Source: Deltaproteobacteria bacterium (lineage in GTDB: Bacteria > Desulfobacterota > GWC2-55-46 > S146-70 > JAUXIU01). Taken from it: DNA of 7,394 nucleotides. The stretch lies in assembly GCA_030620895.1 (NCBI GenBank), contig JAUXIU010000052.1, positions 1 through 7,394 of the forward strand. Reading direction: 5' to 3'. A program made the position numbers and the translations under genes. Under the pieces are notes generated by a model. It saw only the letters and a program-made list of their open reading frames with translations, was not told the DNA's origin and did no database searches. Of the stretch, positions 1 through 5,789 are shown in pieces (positions within the stretch are counted from its first letter, which is position 1; each line of letters opens with the position of its first letter).

Positions 1-1
1 G

Positions 2-703
2 CGGAATAGAAAATCCTGGAGATGCTTAGTTCTACTGCTGGTCCTGAACCTTTATCTCGTATCATGTGTTAGTAATAAGCATTTTTCAGGTGAAGATCTA
101 AGGTCTCTCGAACCGATAAAGGTGGTCAGACACAAGACACCAATGATCAGGGTTGACATAATAAGACAGAGCGCTGAAATTATAAGGATAACTAAGGGTA
201 AAGGACTGAACATTATCACCGTGGGGCTTGGCCCCGGTGTAGCCAGCAATATGCTTGAGTCTATCAGCGACAAGATGATAAAGGCCAAATCCTATGTGGC
301 GTCAAACGATATCTTTCTGCCAGACTTCGGAGAGCTTGTGTTGAAACGCTTTTCTGAACGCGTAGCGGACGAAGTGCCGGGTTGGCCAAAGATGGAAGTT
401 GATAACCAGCCGGTGGATAAGAAATTCAAATACAGAGATGGTATTCTAATTGAATTTGATGTTGTAGTCCTGGACGTAAAATGGCCTGTGGGTCTTGTCA
501 CCGAAGTTGTGGGCACAATGAAGGATTCCCGCGGAAGAACACTATGGCAGAAAGACTATTTCTTTACGGACCATAAACGTGAGTGGGAAACGTACTTGGG
601 CGAATATTTTGAGTATAACGGGGAGTACCTTCGAGAAGAGTTGCTACGTGTGGCAGACCTGACTGTTACGGATTTTATCACACACTTCAAGGGAACAAAA
701 TAG
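2..703 (+). CDS. Putative lipoprotein of unknown function (5' end cut by window edge)
   Basis: The reading frame is open to the left edge, so the start codon lies just outside the window. A GTG at 122 is in frame, but using it would discard an obvious export signal. The first 22 visible residues have a basic stretch (RNRKSWR), a hydrophobic run (CLVLLLVLNLYL) and the lipobox LVSC, with the Cys codon at 65-67. This is a classical signal peptidase II site, so the product should be lipidated at that Cys and tethered to a membrane facing the periplasm. The mature chain is about 212 residues and looks soluble, with alternating strands in the second half and a DSRGRTLW turn followed by KDYFF. A strand-turn-strand ending in DxxGxxLW occurs in several periplasmic lipoprotein families, but I cannot assign this one. 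The gene ends with TAG at 701-703 and is convergent with the next gene. The lipoprotein call is strong; the function is unknown. Confidence 0.85.
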   Translation, partial: RNRKSWRCLVLLLVLNLYLVSCVSNKHFSGEDLRSLEPIKVVRHKTPMIRVDIIRQSAEIIRITKGKGLNIITVGLGPGVASNMLESISDKMIKAKSYVASNDIFLPDFGELVLKRFSERVADEVPGWPKMEVDNQPVDKKFKYRDGILIEFDVVVLDVKWPVGLVTEVVGTMKDSRGRTLWQKDYFFTDHKREWETYLGEYFEYNGEYLREELLRVADLTVTDFITHFKGTK

Positions 704-784
704 CCTCGTCAACCACAAAACATGACTTCAACAAATTCCAGAGACATCCATGCTTGTTTCAGATTTTATCGGATTTTAACGTGC
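704..784. other. Convergent intergenic gap without a clear terminator
   Basis: These 81 bases separate the ends of the lipoprotein and membrane protein genes. I see a short tandem-like repeat (GATTTTATCGGATTTT near 761-778) but no GC-rich hairpin with a T run in either direction. Confidence 0.5.
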
Positions 785-1270
785 TTAGAAGAGAGCCGGG
801 CCGTGAGCAAACATTACCCCGCTCCCTGCGGCCACAAGACTTACGAAGAGTAGTACCCAGTGCATTACGTTCATCCTTCTGAAGATGGCATCTATCTCCA
901 TCTTCTCGTTCTTCTTAACCATACTGTCAAGCATCTTCTTTATGACTAAAGGTTCAAGACCAAATAGCATGACAGCCCACATCACCCATATGAGGACCAT
1001 GATAGTAAGAAACAATCCATCTAACGTAAAAAGCAGTGAATACCAGCCCGTATATACTAGCATGACAAAACCGGATATTCCGACTACTGCATTATATATC
1101 CTCGCCATCGGCGCAAACCTATGCTCTATCCTCTGAAAGAACAGGACCTTCTGGAGCGGCTCCTGTATCCTGTACATAGCTGGAAATATAAGCATTGTTA
1201 TAAAGGCGAGTCCTCCTATCCAGACTATTACGGCAAGGACATGTATCAAGAGCATACCCGTAAAGAGCAA
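785..1270 (-). CDS. Small four-helix integral membrane protein, CopD/HemJ-like in appearance, function unknown
   Basis: The product is 161 residues with about four membrane spans, near residues 5-29, 56-78, 83-109 and 135-155. TM1 has H10 followed by VIVWIGG (residues 14-20). After it come the motif HRFAP (50-54) and a Gly-containing helix. H137 lies at the start of TM4 and H156 just after it. A TM1 with a His and a WxGG motif is reminiscent of CopD-type copper proteins and of the HemJ protoporphyrinogen oxidase family, but the match is to general style only. A role in metal or heme binding is inference. The start is TTG at 1270-1268: an AAGGGAGG lies six bases upstream and an in-frame TAA at 1285-1283 excludes a longer form. 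The next ATG, at residue 6, is too far from that site. The gene follows ftsZ on the same strand after 172 bp, so it may or may not share its transcript. Confidence 0.82.
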   Translation of the reverse strand: MLFTGMLLIHVLAVIVWIGGLAFITMLIFPAMYRIQEPLQKVLFFQRIEHRFAPMARIYNAVVGISGFVMLVYTGWYSLLFTLDGLFLTIMVLIWVMWAVMLFGLEPLVIKKMLDSMVKKNEKMEIDAIFRRMNVMHWVLLFVSLVAAGSGVMFAHGPALF

Positions 1271-1442
1271 ACTTTTCCTCCCTTACGATCATTCGTTTTG
1301 CATTGAGTATTTAGTTTTGCGTATGACGCACAACGATATTATCAAACACCGATTCCGGTAATACCATGACAAAAAGCAACTTCCTGTCTGATTCAGTCGG
1401 TATCTTTTCTGAACACAGTTTGCCGTTTTAAAAAATCAGAAC
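1271..1442. other. Intergenic region after ftsZ
   Basis: These 172 bases hold the ribosome binding site of the membrane protein gene and several short inverted repeats of four or five base pairs, such as TGCGT-ATG-ACGCA at 1318-1330. No stable hairpin followed by T residues is seen, so no intrinsic terminator for the division cluster can be named. A GATAAT on the minus strand could be a -10 element but has no matching -35 at proper spacing. Confidence 0.4.
1277..1284 (-). promoter_or_regulatory. Ribosome binding site that sets a TTG start
   Basis: On the minus strand the sequence reads AAGGGAGG, then AAAAGT, then TTG at 1270. Spacing of six bases is ideal. This supports the TTG codon over the ATG five codons later as the start of the membrane protein. 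Confidence 0.7.
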
Positions 1443-2606
1443 TCAATCAGCCTGCTTTCTCAGGAAAGTTGGGAAATCGTAAGCATCCTCGTCAGCTGTA
1501 TTACAGCCACCTAGTTTGCCAAGTCTCTGGATCTCCCCTTCATTAACAACCTCTCTTTGCTTCTCCCTATCCCTCCTTATCATAGTTGGCACATCCATGT
1601 CCTCAACAACGACGGCAGGGGCAATTCCCTTAAAGGCCTTTGAATCATCTTTCCCAAACCCAGTTGCTATCACCGTTACCCTTAAATCATCCTTCATCGA
1701 TTCATCAATTACAGCACCAAAGATGATATTTGCATCCTCATGGGCCTCTTCTTGAATAAGAGTCGATGCCTCATTTAACTCATGGAGTGTCATCTCAGAG
1801 GATCCGGTAATATTTATCGACACACCCTTTGCACCGCTGATAGATATGTCTTCAAGGAGAGGACTGTGCATGGCCTTTCTTGCGGCATCTACTGCCCTTG
1901 TCTCACCTTTGGCAATCCCACTTCCCATGAGCGCCAGTCCCATCTCGCACATAATTGTTTTGACATCCGCGAAGTCAACATTTACCAGCCCATGTATCGT
2001 TATCACATCGGATATCCCCTTTACAGCCTGATTTAATACCTCATCTGCCTTCCTGAATGCATCCTGAAGGGAAGTGTTCCTATCTGCTATTGATAAGAGT
2101 CTCTGATTGGGGATGGTTATAACGGTGTCAACAACCTTTTTTAGCTCTTTAATCCCTGCTTCTGCATGCCTCATCTTCTTCCGAGCCTCAAAGGCAAAAG
2201 GCTTTGTAACTACCGCAACTGTAAGAGCACCAATCTCCCTTCCCACTTCAGCTATTATAGGGGCAGCACCGGTTCCTGTACCTCCGCCCATACCTGCAGT
2301 AATAAATATCATGTCAGCCCCGTCAACCACCTCTCTTATCTGATCCCTGCTTTCAATTGCCGCAGCCCTGCCTATATCTGGATTCGCACCAGCCCCCAGA
2401 CCCTTCGTAAGGTTCACCCCGAGTTGTATCTTGGTTGATGCTTTAGATACCCCAAGTGCCTGGCAATCTGTATTCGCTGCAAAGAATTCCACATTTTCAA
2501 GCTTGGCATCTATCATGGTGTTTACTGCATTACAGCCACAACCACCCACCCCTAAAACCTTTATCTTTGCATTTTGATTTAAACTATCAGCCAGTTCGAA
2601 CACCAT
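1443..2606 (-). CDS. ftsZ: Cell division protein FtsZ
   Basis: This is the tubulin-like GTPase that polymerises into the cytoplasmic Z ring and places the division site. It has 387 residues, a normal length. Seen in order are the first glycine loop [11 protein letters not shown] (19-29), NTDCQAL (45-51), the tubulin signature GMGGGTGTG (105-113), the T7 loop NVDFADV (209-215) that completes the GTPase site of the neighbouring subunit, the C-terminal domain to about 317, a linker of roughly 55 residues, and the tail peptide [12 protein letters not shown] that binds FtsA-type anchors. Two glycines usual in the first loop are Cys (23 and 25), and C48 lies in the second loop. The start is ATG at 2606-2604, five bases after AGGAGG. 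Another ATG at 2610 is out of frame and too close to that site. The gene ends the cluster with TGA, and no clear terminator follows. Confidence 0.98.
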   Translation of the reverse strand: MVFELADSLNQNAKIKVLGVGGCGCNAVNTMIDAKLENVEFFAANTDCQALGVSKASTKIQLGVNLTKGLGAGANPDIGRAAAIESRDQIREVVDGADMIFITAGMGGGTGTGAAPIIAEVGREIGALTVAVVTKPFAFEARKKMRHAEAGIKELKKVVDTVITIPNQRLLSIADRNTSLQDAFRKADEVLNQAVKGISDVITIHGLVNVDFADVKTIMCEMGLALMGSGIAKGETRAVDAARKAMHSPLLEDISISGAKGVSINITGSSEMTLHELNEASTLIQEEAHEDANIIFGAVIDESMKDDLRVTVIATGFGKDDSKAFKGIAPAVVVEDMDVPTMIRRDREKQREVVNEGEIQRLGKLGGCNTADEDAYDFPTFLRKQAD

Positions 2607-2610
2607 ACAT

Positions 2611-2618
2611 ACCTCCTT
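2611..2618 (-). promoter_or_regulatory. Consensus Shine-Dalgarno of ftsZ
   Basis: The minus strand reads AAGGAGGT five bases before the ftsZ ATG (counted from the last GG). It is the best ribosome binding site in the window, in keeping with the high amount of FtsZ a cell needs relative to FtsA. Confidence 0.8.
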
Positions 2619-2631
2619 TCTTTTTTAAGAT

Positions 2632-2661
2632 ATTTTATATTCAATGTTTTTATGCCATCAA
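2632..2661 (-). promoter_or_regulatory. Candidate sigma-70-type promoter of ftsZ
   Basis: In the gap after ftsA, the minus strand has TTGATG (2661-2656, four of six to the -35 consensus). It is followed after 16 bases by TATAAA (2639-2634) or after 18 bases by TAAAAT (2637-2632), each five of six to the -10 consensus. Transcription would begin about 20 bases before the ftsZ start codon. The region is AT-rich, so a chance match is possible. Confidence 0.4.
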
Positions 2662-2669
2662 CTCCTGCC

Positions 2670-3923
2670 TTAAAAAAACTCCTTCGCCCACTCTTTCATC
2701 CTCCTGAGCATCTTTCCAAATGTATTCTTTCCACCAACACGGTACTGAGTCGCCACCGCAGAATGTCTCATCCCGTACAATACAAGGCCAACACCAGTCG
2801 AATACATGGGGCTCTTAACCACATCTATCAGGCCGCCTATGTCAGTAGGAAGTCCACACCTTACCGGCAAGTTGAATACCTGTTCGGCGAGTTCTATCAT
2901 TCCATCCATAGATGCCGTTCCCCCTGTCAGCACAACACCAGAGGCCGCCACCCCATCATAACCCGACCTTATCACCTCTGAGTTAACCAGTTGCATCAGC
3001 TCTTCCACTCTAGGTTCTATAACCTCCCCAAGTATCTGTCTCGACACAACTCTTGGTTTTCTACCCCCTACACTGGGCACCTCTATAGTCTCTTCCTTCG
3101 GTATCATAGAGGTCATTGCACAGCCGTATTTCTTTTTTATCTTTTCTGCTTCATTGGCAGGCGTTCTTAACCCAACGGATATGTCACCTGTTATCTGATT
3201 GCCGCCAAGAGATATAACACTCGTGTGCTTCAATGTCCCATTGTGGTAAACAGCTATATCTGTAGTACCACCGCCAACATCGACAAGTACAATGCCAAGG
3301 TCCTTCTCGTCCTGACTTAACACTGCTTCTCCACTTGCTATTGGTTGAAGTACAATATCAGCCACATCAAGGCCGGCCTTATTGGCACTCTTTACAATAT
3401 TCTGAGCAGAGGTAATACCCGCTGTAACGACATGTACCTTTGCCTCAAGCCTGATTCCGCTCATGCCGAGTGGCACCTGAATCCCATCCTGGTCATCTAT
3501 TATATATTCCTGGGGTATCACATGAATAACCTCTCTGTCCGGGGGAATGGCAACAGCCTGTGCCGCCTCTATAACTCTCTCTATATCTGCCTTGCCTATT
3601 TCTTTCTCTTTTACCGCAATAATACCGTGGCTATTGAATGCTCTTATATGTCCACCAGCAATACCTGCAAATACAGTTTTTATTTCGCACCCCGCCATAA
3701 GCTCCGCCTCTTCAACAGCCTTTTTTATGGCCTGCACTGTAGATTCTATATTTATAACCACTCCCTTTCTGATACCTTTTGACTGGTGCGTACCTATACC
3801 AATTATCTCCAGGGTATCCTTTTTTGCCTCTCCAACTATCGCACATATCTTTGTGGTACCTATATCCAGACCGATGATAATGTTTTCACGTTTTGCCAAT
3901 TTACCCATACCCCCCTTTCTCAT
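2670..3923 (-). CDS. ftsA: Cell division protein FtsA, actin-like Z-ring membrane anchor
   Basis: FtsA is an actin-fold ATPase that binds the FtsZ tail and fixes the Z ring to the inner membrane, and it recruits later division proteins. The sequence shows the phosphate-1 loop GLDIGTTK (18-25), the extra 1C domain of FtsA around residues 85-175, the phosphate-2 loop VDVGGGTTD (214-222) and the adenosine motif VLTGGTA (331-337). It ends in an amphipathic basic-aromatic helix, FGKMLRRMKEWAKEFF, the expected membrane-targeting sequence. Length is 417 residues, close to the usual 410-430. The ATG at 3923 overlaps the ftsQ stop as ATGA, suggesting translational coupling. However, codons 1-5 of this form themselves spell a strong ribosome binding site, so the true start may be ATG at 3908 (412 residues) or TTG at 3899 (409 residues). 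All conserved domains are in every version. Confidence 0.97.
   Translation of the reverse strand: MRKGGMGKLAKRENIIIGLDIGTTKICAIVGEAKKDTLEIIGIGTHQSKGIRKGVVINIESTVQAIKKAVEEAELMAGCEIKTVFAGIAGGHIRAFNSHGIIAVKEKEIGKADIERVIEAAQAVAIPPDREVIHVIPQEYIIDDQDGIQVPLGMSGIRLEAKVHVVTAGITSAQNIVKSANKAGLDVADIVLQPIASGEAVLSQDEKDLGIVLVDVGGGTTDIAVYHNGTLKHTSVISLGGNQITGDISVGLRTPANEAEKIKKKYGCAMTSMIPKEETIEVPSVGGRKPRVVSRQILGEVIEPRVEELMQLVNSEVIRSGYDGVAASGVVLTGGTASMDGMIELAEQVFNLPVRCGLPTDIGGLIDVVKSPMYSTGVGLVLYGMRHSAVATQYRVGGKNTFGKMLRRMKEWAKEFF
3911..3920 (-). promoter_or_regulatory. Shine-Dalgarno inside the first codons of the long ftsA form
   Basis: The minus strand reads AGAAAGGGGGG, one mismatch from the complement of a typical 16S rRNA 3' end (AGAAAGGAGG). 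It lies two bases before ATG 3908 and about eleven before TTG 3899, and downstream of the overlapping ATG 3923. It argues that translation begins at one of the inner codons. Confidence 0.5.
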
Positions 3924-4741
3924 ATCTGCATGGCAATATTCTCTGACATTCTTACTATTATACCTCTTGGATTATTCATATCTATGTACTCTACCCCTGT
4001 AAAATTTCCATTTCTTATTGAAATTAATCTCTCAAGCCTCTCAAGTTTCTCTTCAAAGTCACTGTTTCCTAAATCTATCTTTATTCCTTCCTTGAGTGTG
4101 TAGATTGCAAGTCCGTAGTTCTTGTCGATATTAATTTCAGAAATATCGTTGATCCCTAAAACCCTCTCTTTGGAAAGAATTTCAAGAAGGTCAAAGGCCA
4201 TGAACAGAAGCCCTGATGCCTCGACCTTATCCAATTCATCCATTGAGAACCCCGTTATAATGGGCAGATCAACAGCTTCCCCTTTAGATAGTCCTTTAAA
4301 TATCACACCCTTAATGTCCACCAGATAGAGGTCATCCATATTTATTATTGCAATAGGTTGTCTTTCTTCTATCTCTATTACAAGCTTGTCGGGTAAGCGT
4401 CTTTTTATGGCAACCGTATCTATCCATGGTTCTTTTTTAAGTCTCCTTGTTAAAAGTCTTTTATCAACTGAAAAAAGGTTGTCACCTGCCGTTATACCGC
4501 TAAGGCTTATCACATCTTCTTTCGATATCCTGTTCACACCTAACACATCAACATGTTCAATCTCTAGAAGAGGGCTGGTGAGCAATCTCTGATAAATATA
4601 CCAACTGCCATAAAATGTAGTGGGTATAATCACCACAACGAAGGCAACCCTAAGAATTATTAACATCCTTTTTTTAAGCCTTTTTACTACAGGCTCTTTC
4701 TTTCTACGGTTCTTTGGTCTCTTTTTAAACATACTGACCAT
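3920..4741 (-). CDS. ftsQ: Cell division protein FtsQ (DivIB family)
   Basis: FtsQ is a bitopic inner-membrane protein that joins FtsB and FtsL and passes the division signal to the septal wall enzymes FtsW and FtsI. The product has 273 residues. A strongly basic cytoplasmic tail (1-25, with many Lys and Arg) is followed by one membrane span (about 27-48). Then come a POTRA domain (about 57-127, with the typical LEIEHVDVLGVNRIS opening and the EPWI and RRLPDKLVIEI segments) and the beta domain (about 128-265, including LPIITGF and the late strand YIDMNNPRGIIVR). Position between ddl and ftsA agrees with the assignment. The start is ATG 4741 or ATG 4732 (residue 4). Neither has a recognisable ribosome binding site, and an in-frame TAA at 4762-4760 blocks a longer form. 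The gene ends with TGA overlapping the ftsA ATG. Confidence 0.95.
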   Translation of the reverse strand: MVSMFKKRPKNRRKKEPVVKRLKKRMLIILRVAFVVVIIPTTFYGSWYIYQRLLTSPLLEIEHVDVLGVNRISKEDVISLSGITAGDNLFSVDKRLLTRRLKKEPWIDTVAIKRRLPDKLVIEIEERQPIAIINMDDLYLVDIKGVIFKGLSKGEAVDLPIITGFSMDELDKVEASGLLFMAFDLLEILSKERVLGINDISEINIDKNYGLAIYTLKEGIKIDLGNSDFEEKLERLERLISIRNGNFTGVEYIDMNNPRGIIVRMSENIAMQI

Positions 4742-4754
4742 TTTAACAACAATG

Positions 4755-4768
4755 GAGGTTTAGACCTC
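4755..4768. other. Small inverted repeat before ftsQ
   Basis: A 5 bp perfect stem (GAGGT / ACCTC) with a four-base loop lies 13 bases before the ftsQ ATG. No run of T follows in the minus direction, so it does not look like a terminator. In the mRNA it would hold the only GAGG in the leader. It may be chance. Confidence 0.3.
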
Positions 4769-4802
4769 ACCTAAGGGCCTGAAAATCATATAATCATTAA
4801 GA

Positions 4803-5705
4803 CTACACAGCACCTAGAAGTATCTCCTCCACAAGAGAAGAAAATCCCATGCCAGCCGACGCTGCCGCCCTAGGCAGTAGACTTGCTTCATTCATGCCTG
4901 GAACCGTATTTATCTCCAAAACATTCGGCCTGCCCTCATCATCGATTACCATATCCACCCTTGCAGGCCCTCTGCAGCCTATGGCCTCATAGCTATCAAC
5001 TGCCAGTCTTTTTAGCTCTCCCTCAAGTTGTTCGGGCAACTTCGCAGGAACGGTATATTCTGTATCACTATCTATATATTTTGCCTTGAAGTCATAAATC
5101 CCCTCCCTGGGCTTTATTTCAATAATCGGGAGGACCTTTTTATTTAGCAAGCCAACTGTAAACTCTCTACCCTCTATATAATCTTCGAGCATAATCACAT
5201 CTCCATATTTAAACGCTTCATCTACAGCACGTGCCAACTCTCCACGCCCCCTAACAATATCCACACCTATGGTCGATCCTTGCGATATCGGCTTCACTAT
5301 AAGAGGCATCTTCAGGCCCTTAAGAGTCAGATTGTCTTCACTTCTAAACATATTAAACATCGGTGTAAGTATTCCATGGTATGCAAGAATCTTTTTGGTC
5401 ACGACCTTGTTCATCGCTATTGCACTTGCAAGAACAGTGGAACCTGTATACGGGATACCCATAAGTTCAAGGAGACCCTGTATGCATCCGTCCTCACCGA
5501 ATCGCCCATGAAGGGCTATAAATGCTAAATCTATCTTTTCCTCAACAATCCTTGATGCTGCATCCCTGGCAATATCTATGGTTACAGCATTATAGTTTGC
5601 CTTTACAAGTGCCTTGTATACAGCATCTCCTCCACTAAGGGAGATATCCCTCTCTTCAGACATGCCACCCATTAACACACCAATCTTCTTATCCTTCAAT
5701 GTCAT
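4803..5705 (-). CDS. ddl: D-alanine--D-alanine ligase
   Basis: This cytoplasmic ATP-grasp enzyme joins two D-Ala with ATP to give the dipeptide that MurF adds to the peptidoglycan precursor. The 300-residue length is typical of DdlB-type enzymes. Seen are GGMSEERDIS (13-22, with the substrate-binding Glu at 18), the family signature HGRFGEDGCIQG (66-77), the ATP-grasp strand IVKPISQGSTIGV (136-148), KAKY (207-210), the catalytic Arg in GPARVD (R249) and the Mg ligands D251, E264 and N266 in LEINTVPGM. The Tyr of KAKY matches Tyr216 of E. coli DdlB, and depsipeptide (D-Ala-D-Lac) ligases often have Phe there, so a D-Ala-D-Ala product is expected. Asn follows PGM where Thr is usual. The start is ATG 5705 with only a weak upstream site. 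Stop is TAG. Confidence 0.97.
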   Translation of the reverse strand: MTLKDKKIGVLMGGMSEERDISLSGGDAVYKALVKANYNAVTIDIARDAASRIVEEKIDLAFIALHGRFGEDGCIQGLLELMGIPYTGSTVLASAIAMNKVVTKKILAYHGILTPMFNMFRSEDNLTLKGLKMPLIVKPISQGSTIGVDIVRGRGELARAVDEAFKYGDVIMLEDYIEGREFTVGLLNKKVLPIIEIKPREGIYDFKAKYIDSDTEYTVPAKLPEQLEGELKRLAVDSYEAIGCRGPARVDMVIDDEGRPNVLEINTVPGMNEASLLPRAAASAGMGFSSLVEEILLGAV

Positions 5706-5714
5706 CTCATTCTA

Positions 5715-5743
5715 ATTATTAAGAGGAGTCCGTTTGAGCTCAA
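5715..5743 (-). promoter_or_regulatory. Candidate promoter upstream of ddl
   Basis: In the 84 bp gap between murB and ddl the minus strand has TTGAGC (5743-5738, four of six to the -35 consensus), a 17-base spacer and AATAAT (5720-5715, five of six to the -10 consensus). Transcription would start near 5708, only a few bases before the ddl ATG, giving an almost leaderless mRNA. The -35 overlaps a perfect 10 bp palindrome, TTGAGCTCAA (5734-5743). It is plausible but unproven. Confidence 0.35.
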
Positions 5744-5789
5744 TTTTTATTCATTAATTTGCACGATTCACGAACCCCTAACCACAATA

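Noticed and set aside
122..124. GTG as the start of the lipoprotein gene.
   Set aside because: The frame continues upstream through a complete lipoprotein signal to the window edge.
1318..1330. Inverted repeat TGCGT-ATG-ACGCA as an operator or terminator.
   Set aside because: The 5 bp arms are too short to stand out from chance and no T run follows.
1321..1433. About 35 open codons on the minus strand between ftsZ and the membrane gene, with an ATG near 1367 giving an 18-residue peptide.
   Set aside because: The ATG lies 12 bases from a weak AGGAAG, the peptide is very short and resembles nothing I know. A gene remnant cannot be excluded but is not supported.
1318..1440. TTCTGA/TCAGAA and CTGA-A-TCAG repeats after ftsZ as a terminator.
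   Set aside because: The stems are short and AT-rich with long or minimal loops and no following T tract.
3345..4103. Several plus-strand open frames of 105-151 codons opposite ftsA and ftsQ.
   Set aside because: They lie antisense to well-supported genes, overlap each other in different frames and show no protein-like motifs.
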